From: Anaerococcus degeneri
Lineage (GTDB): Bacteria > Bacillota > Clostridia > Tissierellales > Peptoniphilaceae
NCBI RefSeq assembly: GCF_017874475.1
Contig: NZ_JAGGLO010000006.1
Span: forward strand, 56,312-120,311
Reading direction: 5' to 3'
Length of the DNA: 64,000 bases
Under the pieces are notes generated by a model, which did not search any database, was not told the origin of the DNA, and saw nothing but the letters and a program-made list of their open reading frames with translations. Shown here piece after piece: positions 34,985-43,853 of the stretch (the stretch's first letter is position 1; each line of letters begins with the position of its first letter). The position numbers and the translations under genes are program-made.

Positions 34985-35450
34985 TCTTTGCTCTTAAGGC
35001 CCTAAAAAAACTTTGGAGTTCTCTTAGGGATTCTTCTTCCATGAGCCCATAAGAAATGTCGGGCACATTTAGGTGGGGGCTATCCTTGTCTATAAAGGAT
35101 GTGGAAAATCCGCCCCTCTTTGGGTCTTTGCAGGCGATTACGAGTCTTTTTATCCTTGAGTGCATAATTGCTCCAGCACACATAAGGCAAGGCTCAAGAG
35201 TGACATACATAGTGCATTCCTCAAGCCTAAAATCCCCGATATTTTTGCCCGCTTCTTTTAGGGCGTAGATTTCGGCGTGATTTAGGGCAGACTTGCCCTT
35301 GTAGGTAAAATTGTGTCCCCTGCCAACTATTCTTTCTCCGCAAACAACAACGGCCCCTATCGGGACCTCGTCAATTGATTTTGCAAGTTTGGCTTCATTT
35401 ATAGCTTCTGTCATAAAAAATTCATCAGCTTTTGTAAATAAATCTTGCAT
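34974..35450 (-). CDS. tadA: tRNA adenosine(34) deaminase
   Basis: 158 aa from ATG 35450, with AAGGAAATATT upstream. A longer frame to 35495 begins SEVRILFGTPK, which is tRNA-Arg sequence read as protein, so it is rejected. Zinc and catalytic residues: NHAEIYALKEA (His and Glu) and EPCLMCAGAI. It makes inosine at the tRNA-Arg wobble position. The gene lies next to a tRNA-Arg, but that one has anticodon CCT. Confidence 0.94.
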   Translation of the reverse strand: MQDLFTKADEFFMTEAINEAKLAKSIDEVPIGAVVVCGERIVGRGHNFTYKGKSALNHAEIYALKEAGKNIGDFRLEECTMYVTLEPCLMCAGAIMHSRIKRLVIACKDPKRGGFSTSFIDKDSPHLNVPDISYGLMEEESLRELQSFFRALRAKKKS

Positions 35451-35462
35451 AATATTTCCTTT

Positions 35463-35539
35463 TGGTGTACCGAAGAGGATTCGAACCTCCGACACCTGCC
35501 TTAGGAGGGCAGTGCTCTATCCAGCTGAGCTACCGATAC
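35463..35539 (-). tRNA. tRNA-Arg (CCT)
   Basis: 77 nt with encoded CCA. Anticodon arm CTGCC-CTCCTAA-GGCAG gives CCT. The acceptor stem and the T-arm (GGAGGTTCGAATCCTCT) fit. It is 12 bases upstream of tadA. Confidence 0.94.
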
Positions 35540-35561
35540 ATATAAGGCAAAAAATTTGCCT

Positions 35562-36770
35562 TTATCTTGCTATTACTGTCTTTAATAAAAAGTCACAAGA
35601 ATCTTCAACAGTCCTTACGACCCTTGTAAAAAGACTAGCCTTATCAAGAGCCTTCTTTGAAAACAAGCCGACGGTGTGGCTTTCATCCTTATAGGATATT
35701 TCCACTTCGCCAAAATCTTGGTTTTCTTTTATAGGCGCTTTTACATCTCCTTTTATATTATACTTTATTGTAGGATTTTCGCCTTCTTTTACGATCATTT
35801 TTATATCTTCTTTTGGATAAAGGTCTATATATCCCTGTTTTACAGTCACATCTTTTATAGATTTAATAGGTACATTTGAATCTAGGACTGTTTCTGTAGA
35901 AAAATATTTTGATACGTAATAAATAAGGTCACTCATAACCTTATCCCTGGTGTCTTTTTGGTCTGCACCCATAACAACACCTATGGATCTAAAATTATCC
36001 TTATCATCAAGTTCTTTCATGTCGATTGTTGATACTAGGCAGTATCCTGCATCATTGGTTGTGCCAGTCTTTAAACCGTCAACTCCCTTGATTTCATCCA
36101 TAAGTGGAATAGTTGATTTCTTATCAATATCACGGGCAGGGTCTTTTATTTCCCTAATTGCCGAATAGTCTAAGATTTCAGGATGGTTTTTAAGTATATA
36201 TTGGGTCAACTTAAATAAGTCTCTAGCAGAAGAAGTATTTTGATAACCATCTTCTGTTTCAATCCCACTAGAATTATAATACACTTGGCTTTCTAGGTCA
36301 AGTTTTTTTGCTTTTTCATTCATTTCCCTTGCAAAGGCTGGCTCTGAGACTGATACAGTGTTGGCCAAAAGATAAGCACAGTCATTGCCTGATACAGCTA
36401 TAAGTCCTTTGAGAAGCTCATCAACTGTATAGGTCTCGCCCTCTTTTACACCTAGGGCAGAATATTCCCAACTAGTTAAATTTTCTGCTTCCTTATCAGC
36501 CTTAACCTTTGTATCTAAGGAAATATCACCCCTATCAATAGCTTCCACGGTCACAAGAAAAGTCATGAGTTTACTCAAAGATGCCATTGGCCTTGGCTCG
36601 TCAGCATTTTTTTCGTAATAAACTTCACCATTTTCTTCATTTCCTATAAGATAGGATTTGACATTTTCATCAAGACCTACTATTTTATTTTGGCTGGTTG
36701 CAAAGCTTATAGGCATAAAAAACATAAATATTGCCAAAGCTAAACTTGCTATCTTGTATTTGTATTTCAT
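35562..36770 (-). CDS. D-alanyl-D-alanine carboxypeptidase (penicillin-binding protein, S11)
   Basis: 402 aa. Signal peptide to about residue 27, then SLSK (SxxK with the catalytic Ser), VSGND (SxN) and GLKTGTT (KTG). A C-terminal beta-rich domain and a final amphipathic helix (LFTRVVRTVEDSCDFLLKTV) should anchor it at the membrane. It trims peptidoglycan pentapeptides. Single gene with tRNA-Arg behind it. Confidence 0.93.
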   Translation of the reverse strand: MKYKYKIASLALAIFMFFMPISFATSQNKIVGLDENVKSYLIGNEENGEVYYEKNADEPRPMASLSKLMTFLVTVEAIDRGDISLDTKVKADKEAENLTSWEYSALGVKEGETYTVDELLKGLIAVSGNDCAYLLANTVSVSEPAFAREMNEKAKKLDLESQVYYNSSGIETEDGYQNTSSARDLFKLTQYILKNHPEILDYSAIREIKDPARDIDKKSTIPLMDEIKGVDGLKTGTTNDAGYCLVSTIDMKELDDKDNFRSIGVVMGADQKDTRDKVMSDLIYYVSKYFSTETVLDSNVPIKSIKDVTVKQGYIDLYPKEDIKMIVKEGENPTIKYNIKGDVKAPIKENQDFGEVEISYKDESHTVGLFSKKALDKASLFTRVVRTVEDSCDFLLKTVIAR

Positions 36771-36778
36771 ATTTGCTC

Positions 36779-37609
36779 CTAGTTTAGAAAGGATTCAAGC
36801 TTTTTATAATTATTTCTCAAAAGCTTTAAGGTCTTTACATCAGTTTGTCTATCGTATTCAAAACCCAAATCTTCTGCCTCAGCCATTCCTACTTTTCTAA
36901 AAAGTATGCATGCCTTAAAAAGGCTATTATAAATGTTAAGTGGGTTTATATCGTGGAAAGAATCTTCAAAATCGTCCTTGTATTCGTTTACAAGGGTATG
37001 GACAAATTCGCTGCCGTCCTTACCGATATCCCTCGCCCCCTTAAACTTATTTACAACATAGATTCTAAGCATCTTAGCAAGCTCTTTCCTTACATCTTCC
37101 ATCTTAATAGCTGCAGCAAGCCCATTGTTTTGGTTTAAATAAAGGGAAACTTCTATAGCAGATGCAAAGAAATCTTTAACTGTTTGGCTAAATTCGTATT
37201 CTTTGGCAGGGCTATAAGCATAATCCTTATTTGGTAGAAGTACATCAGCACCAGGTTTATTATATAAAAACTCAATATCAGTTGGTAAGGTTTTTATAAA
37301 GTCTTTAGCCACATCGCTACTTATTATTGACTCTGAAATTTTAATATTGTCCATCTTGTAAAGGTCAATGGTTGTGAATGAAAACTTGTTTTTGTCAAGC
37401 TCACTTTTTTCCTTAACCCTATTTACAAAGATTAGGTCATCAAAAAGCCCCGCAAACTCTTCTTCGAGCTTGGCGATAATAACCTCATTGACAACTGTAT
37501 AAATCCTATAAAATTCGTCGTTATTTTGCCTTTTTACATAGAAAATAGACTCTATGGCAGGGTTTGTCTTTGCATAATCTTTTATTTTTTGCGAAATATC
37601 ATTCCTCAT
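36779..37609 (-). CDS. Unknown protein, possible ANT(6)/AadE-like remnant fold
   Basis: 276 aa, no membrane segment. The second half (EFSQTVKDFFASAIEVSLYL, RKELAKMLRIYVV, LVNEYKDDFEDSFHDINPLNIYNSLFKACILFRKVGMAEAEDLGFEYD) resembles the C-terminal region of streptomycin adenylyltransferases. The N-terminus lacks the expected GS...DxD nucleotidyltransferase motif, so activity is doubtful. It overlaps the NUDIX gene by 11 bases. Confidence 0.45.
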   Translation of the reverse strand: MRNDISQKIKDYAKTNPAIESIFYVKRQNNDEFYRIYTVVNEVIIAKLEEEFAGLFDDLIFVNRVKEKSELDKNKFSFTTIDLYKMDNIKISESIISSDVAKDFIKTLPTDIEFLYNKPGADVLLPNKDYAYSPAKEYEFSQTVKDFFASAIEVSLYLNQNNGLAAAIKMEDVRKELAKMLRIYVVNKFKGARDIGKDGSEFVHTLVNEYKDDFEDSFHDINPLNIYNSLFKACILFRKVGMAEAEDLGFEYDRQTDVKTLKLLRNNYKKLESFLN

Positions 37610-38189
37610 TTTTACTCCAACTTTCTATAAAGTTTTTTAGCATCTTTGCGGTCAAGCCCCAGATTACAGGCTTGGTATCATAGAAAAACATTTCATTGTA
37701 TCCGGTTTGAAACTTATAATCCTTGCCATTTGGGATTTTATCAAAAGGAAAATCTTTTGGAAAATCCATCCTATATGGTGCCCTGTAGGATATGGGCGGA
37801 TTATTTATAAAAAAGTCAAGATCGACCGTAAAAATCGACTCTACTTCCTTATTATACTTTATTTCTGACAAATTTTTATTAATCCTACCATAAAAACTTT
37901 TTACATGCCTGTAATTAGATGTAAGAATCATAGAAGAATATCCTAGATATGTAATTTCATCTCGGCAGAGATTTAATTCTTCCATAGTCTCTCTTATAGC
38001 AGCTTGTTTAAAATCTTCTCCACATTCTACTCCACCACCAGGAAAAGAAACCTCACCAGGTTGGCTAACTATGTCACTTCTCACTTCAAATAAAATATGG
38101 TCCTTGCCATCCACTTCTATTAGGGGAATAAAAATAGCGAAGGATTTTAACCTAGCTAAAAATTCGTCATCTACTTGTAAATATTTCAT
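37599..38189 (-). CDS. NUDIX hydrolase, CoA pyrophosphatase type
   Basis: 196 aa from ATG 38189 (TAGGAG 6-7 bases upstream; an ATG at 38234 has no RBS). The NUDIX box GGGVECGEDFKQAAIRETMEEL (about residues 51-72) is complete; SQPGEVSFPGGG before it matches the CoA-pyrophosphatase subgroup (LxxhxGEVsFPGG). Substrate probably CoA or a related dinucleotide. Confidence 0.85.
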   Translation of the reverse strand: MKYLQVDDEFLARLKSFAIFIPLIEVDGKDHILFEVRSDIVSQPGEVSFPGGGVECGEDFKQAAIRETMEELNLCRDEITYLGYSSMILTSNYRHVKSFYGRINKNLSEIKYNKEVESIFTVDLDFFINNPPISYRAPYRMDFPKDFPFDKIPNGKDYKFQTGYNEMFFYDTKPVIWGLTAKMLKNFIESWSKNEE

Positions 38190-38285
38190 AGAAACTCCTA
38201 TTAAAATCATATATAAATATGGTTTTAAAGTCAAGTAATTAGAGTATAATAAAATAGTATTTTAGAAATATAGAAAGGAATTATT

Positions 38286-38699
38286 ATGTTTAAAGAATTT
38301 AAGGAATTTATTGCCCGTGGCAATGTATTAGATATGGCCATCGGTATTATAATGGGTTCAGCTTTTACAGCTATTGTAACTAGTGTAGTTGATGATCTTT
38401 TAATGCCAATTATAGCAGGCCTTACAGCAGGAGTTAACTATGAAGACCTTGTTATAAATTTAGGAGGAGCATCTTTAAAAATTGGTAACCTTATAAATGC
38501 AATTATTTCATTTATAATTATTGCCTTTGTTTTATTTTTGATTGTAAAATCTCTTAACGGTCTTCATAAAAAGAAGGAAGAACCAGTTGTTGAAACAGAA
38601 AAAACTTGCCCATACTGCAAGAGCAAAATTGATATAGAAGCAACTAGATGTCCAAAGTGTACATCTAAGCTTGAAAACTACTCAAACGAATTAGAATAA
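38286..38699 (+). CDS. mscL: Large-conductance mechanosensitive channel with zinc ribbon tail
   Basis: 137 aa. MFKEFKEFIARGNVLDMAIGIIMGSAFTAIV is the MscL N-terminal helix and first membrane segment; LKIGNLINAIISFIIIAFVLFLIV is the second. The C-terminus holds CPYC...CPKC (residues 104-126), a zinc-ribbon-like addition. It releases solutes on hypo-osmotic shock. Single gene with an AAGGAATT site. Confidence 0.93.
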   Translation: MFKEFKEFIARGNVLDMAIGIIMGSAFTAIVTSVVDDLLMPIIAGLTAGVNYEDLVINLGGASLKIGNLINAIISFIIIAFVLFLIVKSLNGLHKKKEEPVVETEKTCPYCKSKIDIEATRCPKCTSKLENYSNELE

Positions 38700-38741
38700 G
38701 AAAATAGGGACTTCCTCAAATTTGAGGAGTCCCTTATTTTT
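38700..38741. terminator. Bidirectional terminator between mscL and topA
   Basis: AAAATAGGGACTTCCTCAAA and TTTGAGGAGTCCCTTATTTT form a long hairpin with A and T runs on either side. Confidence 0.85.
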
Positions 38742-40797
38742 ATCTCTTCTTTACTTTTACATAATCACATTCAGAGCATCTAATTTCGTCTGTTTTCCTA
38801 TTTTTCTTATGGACTAAAAGGCTTCCACACTCTGGGCATTTCTCACCTGTTGGTGGATCCCAAAGAGCGTAGTCGCATTTTGGATAGGTTGAACATCCGT
38901 AAAATCTCTTGCCCCTTTTAGATACTCTTTCAATAATTTCCCCATCTCCACACTTAGGGCACTCAACTCCAGTTGTCTTTATTATAGATTTTGTAAAGTC
39001 ACAATCAGGGAAACCAGTACATCCTATAAATTTGCCGTTCCTGCCGTGCTTAATAGCAAGAGGCTTGCCACATTTTGGACATTTTTCATCAAGGACCTTA
39101 TCCTTGACCTTGTAGTCAGTTGTATCTTTTTTGACCGCAGCCATATCCTTAGAAAAATCTTTATAGAAATTCCTTAATACATCCTTCCAAAAGACTTCAT
39201 CTTCTGCAATCCTATCGAGTTGGTTTTCCATATCTGCAGTAAATTCAACGTTTATTACATCGTCAAAATTTTCCTGCAAAAATTCATTTACAGTCTTTCC
39301 TAATTCTGTTGGATAGATTGATCTACCATCAAGCTCAACGTAGTTTCTGGACATGATTTGGTTGATAGTTGCAGAATAGGTTGAAGGCCTGCCTATACCA
39401 AATTCCTCCAAGGTTTTTACAAGAGATGCTTCTGTGTACCTAGCTGGTGGATTTGTAAAGTGTTGGTCCTTGGTGATTTTTTCTGCACCTATAACTTGGC
39501 CTTCCTTAAGGTCTGGTAAATTATTTTCACTATCTAGACTTCCATATAATTTGTTAAAACCGTCAAAAAGTGTAATTTTTCCATTCGCCCTAAAAATCAA
39601 GCCATTATTATCAAAATTAATTTGAGTTGATAGATATTCATAATCAGCCATTTGGCTTGCGACTACCCTTGACCAGATTAGCTTATAGAGTTTGTATTGT
39701 TGGTCTGTTAGGTAGGTTTTTAGAGAAATTGGGTCTCTAAATATGGATGTAGGTCTGATTGCCTCGTGGGCATCTTGGCTGCCTTTTTTCTTGCCGGAAT
39801 ATGTATTTCCACGACCTGCGTACTCGGCTCCGTATTTTTCCTTGATATATTTTAATGATTCGCCAACAATTTCCTTAGAAATCCTAGTCGCATCTGTTCT
39901 CATGTAGGAAATCAGACCGACTGTTCCCTCTTTTCCAATATCAATTCCTTCGTAAAGTTGTTGGGCAAGCTGCATGGTAAATTTGGTTGAAAAACCAAGC
40001 CTATTTGATGCATCTTGTTGGAGGGTTGAGGTTGTATATGGGGCATAAGGACGTCTTTTTCTCTTAGTTTTTGCTATTGATACGAGTTTAAAATTATCCT
40101 TATCAATCTTGTCCAAAACTTTTTGGGCACCCGACTCATTTGAAACCTTCATTTTTTTGGATTTTGATCCATAAAATTCAGATTCAAAATCTATGCCATC
40201 GTACTTGTATTTGGCAGTAATGGTCCAATATTCTTCTGGAATAAAATCGTCAATTTCTTTTTGCCTATCAACAATTAGTTTTAGGGCAACAGATTGGACA
40301 CGGCCTGCAGAAAGGCCAGATTTGACCCTCTTCCACAAAATCGGACTTATTTCATAACCCACAATCCTGTCCATGACCCTCCTAGCCTGTTGGGCATCAA
40401 CAAGGTTTTTGTCAATCTTTCTAGGATTTTTCATGGCATTTAGGACATTGTTTTTGGTTATTTCGTGAAATTCCACCCTGTTGTTTTCGTTTGGATCAAG
40501 GTCTAATAGGTATTCAAGATGCCAAGAAATGGCTTCACCTTCCCTATCCGGGTCTGTCGCAAGATAAACCTTGTCAGCATTTTTCGCTTCTTTTTTGAGC
40601 TCATTAATAGTTTTCGCCCTACCCCTAACCTTGATATATTCAGGTTCAAAGTCATTTTCTATATCTACACCAAACTTGCTTTTTGGTAGGTCTCTAAGGT
40701 GGCCAACAGTTGCCTTTACCTTATAATTTCTTCCAAGCATTTTTGAAATTGACCTAGCCTTGGTAGGCGACTCTACTATTACTAGATTTTTAGCCAA
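38740..40797 (-). CDS. topA: DNA topoisomerase I
   Basis: 685 aa. TOPRIM: LVIVESPTKARSISKML and DPDREGEAISWHL. Active-site Tyr in GLISYMRTDATRIS. Three C-terminal C4 zinc ribbons (CPKCGKPL...CTGFPDC; CPKCGDGE...CSTYPKC; CPECGSLL...CSEC). It relaxes negative supercoils. It follows dprA with a 4-base gap, as in Bacillus. Confidence 0.96.
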   Translation of the reverse strand: MAKNLVIVESPTKARSISKMLGRNYKVKATVGHLRDLPKSKFGVDIENDFEPEYIKVRGRAKTINELKKEAKNADKVYLATDPDREGEAISWHLEYLLDLDPNENNRVEFHEITKNNVLNAMKNPRKIDKNLVDAQQARRVMDRIVGYEISPILWKRVKSGLSAGRVQSVALKLIVDRQKEIDDFIPEEYWTITAKYKYDGIDFESEFYGSKSKKMKVSNESGAQKVLDKIDKDNFKLVSIAKTKRKRRPYAPYTTSTLQQDASNRLGFSTKFTMQLAQQLYEGIDIGKEGTVGLISYMRTDATRISKEIVGESLKYIKEKYGAEYAGRGNTYSGKKKGSQDAHEAIRPTSIFRDPISLKTYLTDQQYKLYKLIWSRVVASQMADYEYLSTQINFDNNGLIFRANGKITLFDGFNKLYGSLDSENNLPDLKEGQVIGAEKITKDQHFTNPPARYTEASLVKTLEEFGIGRPSTYSATINQIMSRNYVELDGRSIYPTELGKTVNEFLQENFDDVINVEFTADMENQLDRIAEDEVFWKDVLRNFYKDFSKDMAAVKKDTTDYKVKDKVLDEKCPKCGKPLAIKHGRNGKFIGCTGFPDCDFTKSIIKTTGVECPKCGDGEIIERVSKRGKRFYGCSTYPKCDYALWDPPTGEKCPECGSLLVHKKNRKTDEIRCSECDYVKVKKR

Positions 40798-40801
40798 AGT
40801 C

Positions 40802-41893
40802 TCACTCCTTTATTGTAAACTCGTTATTTCCTATGTTTTCAATTATATTCTTAAGTTCTAAACTTGTTAATAAAAAATTTATCACATCTATGCTTAAATC
40901 TAAGTTAAGTGCCAAGTCATCAGGACTGGCATTTGGTTTTGTCTCAATATATCTTACTACACTAACTTCATCTTTATCAAGTGCAGAATAATCAATAGGC
41001 TCTTTAGCTAATCTCTTATCCAAAAGATAATCGAGTTCCTCGAGTATATCTTCAGCGCACAAAATAAGCTTAGAACCGTCTTGGATTAGCTTATTGGTCC
41101 CTTTGGAATAGATTGAGTTAATATTTCCAGGCACAGCAAAAACTTCCTTGCCTTGGTCTAGAGCACACCTAGTTGTAATCATGGTTCCTGATTTTTCCTT
41201 GGCCTCTATAACCACAGTTGCCATGGAAATCCCAGAAATAATCCTATTTCTCCTTGGAAAATTATAACCAATAGGTGGAGTTTCTAGAGGAAATTCTGAT
41301 AAAATCAAACCGTCTTCTTCGATTTTTTCGTACAAAAACTTGTTGGCCTTGGGATAAACTTGATCAATCCCACAACCGATTACCCCAATGGTCCTGCCAC
41401 CAACTTCCAAAGTCGCCTTGTGGCACATGGCATCAATCCCGTAGGCAAGGCCAGAAACAGTTGTTAGGCCTGCCTGAGCAATAGAACCTACCAAATTTTT
41501 GCAGGCCCACTTGCCGTAGTCTGTGCACTTTCTTGCCCCTACAAAAGCGATGGACTGGCTATCACGAAGGGCATCTAGCCTTCCCTTATAATACAAAACC
41601 GCAGGTCTATCGTCTATGTATTTTAAATTTTCTGGATAAGATTCATCAAGGATTGTCACAAAATCTACACCAAGCTTAGCAACTTTTTCCCTATAAGCTT
41701 TGAAATCCTCAAGGTTTTTTGGATTAAAAATCCTATCGTGATTTGCATCGTTAAGGAAGGAGTAATCAGCCCTTGTCCTTTCAAAAAAATTATCCAAATT
41801 CGTATTTTCAAAAATATCTAGGATGGTTCTATTATTAATATTTATGTAATTTAGGTATAATAAAATTTCTCTCTTATCCATATCAAAAAGCAT
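40802..41893 (-). CDS. dprA: DNA processing protein DprA
   Basis: 363 aa. Rossmann-like core with FVGARKCTDYGKWA, VSGLAYGIDAMCH, IGVIGCGIDQVYPK and GNINSIYSKGTNKLIQDG, preceded by a SAM-like N-terminal domain and ending in a winged-helix domain. It protects incoming single strands and loads RecA in transformation. It overlaps yraN by 11 bases. Confidence 0.95.
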   Translation of the reverse strand: MLFDMDKREILLYLNYININNRTILDIFENTNLDNFFERTRADYSFLNDANHDRIFNPKNLEDFKAYREKVAKLGVDFVTILDESYPENLKYIDDRPAVLYYKGRLDALRDSQSIAFVGARKCTDYGKWACKNLVGSIAQAGLTTVSGLAYGIDAMCHKATLEVGGRTIGVIGCGIDQVYPKANKFLYEKIEEDGLILSEFPLETPPIGYNFPRRNRIISGISMATVVIEAKEKSGTMITTRCALDQGKEVFAVPGNINSIYSKGTNKLIQDGSKLILCAEDILEELDYLLDKRLAKEPIDYSALDKDEVSVVRYIETKPNASPDDLALNLDLSIDVINFLLTSLELKNIIENIGNNEFTIKE

Positions 41894-42230
41894 TTTCTAT
41901 GTAATTTATCTTTCTTGTATCTAGGTAAACTTCGGCAATATCAAAGGTCATCAAAAAATCTGTCATATTTTTTTCCATAAGATAGGCTTGGCTCGCCCTT
42001 CTTATCCTCTCCTGCTTATAAAAATCTACAGCCTCAGCCGCATAGGCAAAGGCATCTGACTTTCGAGTCTTGACCTCAACAAAGGCAATCAAGTCATCCT
42101 TTATGGCAATTAAATCAATCTCCCCAAAGGGTTTTGAATAATTTCTATCAAGGATCCTGTATCCATTTTTTTCCAAATATTCAGCTGTGATTTCCTCACC
42201 AAAATCGCCGACTTCTCTTTTTCTTGTCAT
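41883..42230 (-). CDS. YraN family (UPF0102) nuclease-fold protein
   Basis: 115 aa. GDFGEEITAEYLEKNGYRILDRNY, FGEIDLIAIKDDLIAFVEVKTR and the later RASQAYL have the endonuclease-like (D...ExK) arrangement of the family. Role unknown. It overlaps rnhB by 4 bases. Confidence 0.9.
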   Translation of the reverse strand: MTRKREVGDFGEEITAEYLEKNGYRILDRNYSKPFGEIDLIAIKDDLIAFVEVKTRKSDAFAYAAEAVDFYKQERIRRASQAYLMEKNMTDFLMTFDIAEVYLDTRKINYIENAF

Positions 42231-42850
42231 ATAAATGATAGCTGCCTTTCGTGAAATTTTCTCAAAAAACTTTGCCTATGGATGGGAGTTTCTCCGTATT
42301 TTTCAAGACCAGCGTAATGAGCCTTGGTTCCATATCCAAAATTTGTTTCAAAACCATAACCCGGATAAATTTTAGAAAAATTTATCATAATATCATCTCG
42401 CCTGACTTTTGCCAAAATAGATGCACAAGAAATTGCGTATTCGTTTAAATCGCCCTTTACAATATTTAATTGTGGAAGGTTGGTGTCAATCCTTTCCGCA
42501 TCAATAAGGACAATGTCTGGTCGTATTTCTAAATTATCTAGAGCATCTTTCATAGCTCCTAGGGTTGCCTGCCTTATATTAATTTGGTCAATTTTTCTGG
42601 AATTGGCATAGCCATAAGAAACAGCGATAGAATCAGCTAGGATTTTTCCCTTTAAATCTAGCATTTTCTTGCGGCTTAATTTCTTGGAATCAGTCACTCC
42701 TTCAATATGCGAATCCTTTTTCATAATGACTGCACAGGTTACAACAGGGCCTGCCAGAGGACCTCTTCCTACCTCGTCAATTCCAGCTATATGGTCGTAT
42801 TTTTCGTATATTTCTTTTTTTATTTCCTCGTTATATTCAGAATATTTCAT
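42227..42850 (-). CDS. rnhB: Ribonuclease HII
   Basis: 207 aa. IAGIDEVGRGPLAGPVV with the catalytic Asp-Glu, SDKKLS-equivalent TDSKKLS, VLIDAERID and a later catalytic Asp in SILAKVRRDDIM. It removes ribonucleotides from DNA. It overlaps rbgA by 4 bases. Confidence 0.95.
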   Translation of the reverse strand: MKYSEYNEEIKKEIYEKYDHIAGIDEVGRGPLAGPVVTCAVIMKKDSHIEGVTDSKKLSRKKMLDLKGKILADSIAVSYGYANSRKIDQINIRQATLGAMKDALDNLEIRPDIVLIDAERIDTNLPQLNIVKGDLNEYAISCASILAKVRRDDIMINFSKIYPGYGFETNFGYGTKAHYAGLEKYGETPIHRQSFLRKFHERQLSFI

Positions 42851-43689
42851 AGCTTCTCAAGTGTAATTCTTCCAAGTTTGCCTGTCCTAAAGTCGTTTAG
42901 GATAATAGTCGCTGTCCTTGTGTAATCAAAATCTCCGCCAGCAATAATTGCCCCACGCTTTTTTGCAATGGCTTCATAGATTTCAATAGCTTCAACCTCT
43001 GGGTCTACACCATATCTTTCTTTGAGGTTTTCCGGATATTCTTCTGCCAATTCTCTTATGAAATAAAGGGTCAAATCTTCTATATTTAGGATTTCATCCT
43101 TGATGGCATTTGTATAAGATAAGTGAAGGCCAGTCCTATCATCAAATTTTGGCCAAAGCACACCCGGAGTGTCCAATAGCTGCAAATTAGAATTTGTCTT
43201 AATCCACTGTTTAGTTTGGGTCACGCCCGGACGGTTGCCAACTCTCGCTCCCTTCCTTTGGGCTACATTATTTATAAAGGTAGACTTGCCAGAATTTGGC
43301 ACGCCAACAATCATCATCCTTATTATAGGATTGTCAATGTCTTTTTCCTCGTGTTTTTTAAACTTATCAGCAAGGATATCCCTTGCTATATCATAAATTT
43401 TACCAACATTGATTCTCTCTTTAGAATTCATTGGCAAAGCCACAATCCCATCGTTTTTAAACTTATTAATCCACTTTTGATTTTCCTTTGGATCTGCAAG
43501 GTCAGATTTATTCATGATAATCATCCTTGGCTTGTCAGCTAAAATATCATCAAGCATAGGATTTCTCGAAGATTCTGGAATCCTCGAATCTATAATCTCT
43601 AAAACTATATCAACCAGCTTTAGGTTTTTTTCAATTTCTTCCTTGGTCTTTTTCATATGACCAGGATACCAATTTATATTAAGTGCCAT
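42847..43689 (-). CDS. rbgA: Ribosome biogenesis GTPase RbgA (YlqF)
   Basis: 280 aa. Circularly permuted GTPase: G4 NKSDLAD first, then G1 GVPNSGKSTFIN and G3 DTPGVLWP. The N-terminal NWYPGHMKKT is the family signature. It assists late 50S assembly. In Firmicutes it normally lies just behind rplS; here 7 kb of other genes intervene. Confidence 0.94.
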   Translation of the reverse strand: MALNINWYPGHMKKTKEEIEKNLKLVDIVLEIIDSRIPESSRNPMLDDILADKPRMIIMNKSDLADPKENQKWINKFKNDGIVALPMNSKERINVGKIYDIARDILADKFKKHEEKDIDNPIIRMMIVGVPNSGKSTFINNVAQRKGARVGNRPGVTQTKQWIKTNSNLQLLDTPGVLWPKFDDRTGLHLSYTNAIKDEILNIEDLTLYFIRELAEEYPENLKERYGVDPEVEAIEIYEAIAKKRGAIIAGGDFDYTRTATIILNDFRTGKLGRITLEKL

Positions 43690-43795
43690 TTAATCTCCTC
43701 ATTTCTTATTATATATTATACATAATTTAGCTTAAAAATAAAAACTAAATCCTTTTTAAAAAATAGTTATATTTTTAATTTGTGACCAAAACCAT

Positions 43796-43824
43796 TTGAC
43801 AATGATAATCATTATTGATATTAT
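43796..43824 (+). promoter_or_regulatory. Iron-uptake promoter with embedded Fur box
   Basis: TTGACA (43796-43801), 17 bases, TATTAT (43819-43824). The spacer holds TGATAATCATTATTG (43803-43817), a near-perfect 7-1-7 Fur box, so Fur-Fe would block RNA polymerase directly. Confidence 0.85.
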
Positions 43825-43853
43825 TATGTTATAAATCTATTTAAGGAGTTTTT

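Noticed and set aside
35451..35495. N-terminal extension of tadA (SEVRILFGTPK...)
   Set aside because: This is tRNA-Arg sequence translated, a common artefact; a good RBS and ATG exist at 35450.
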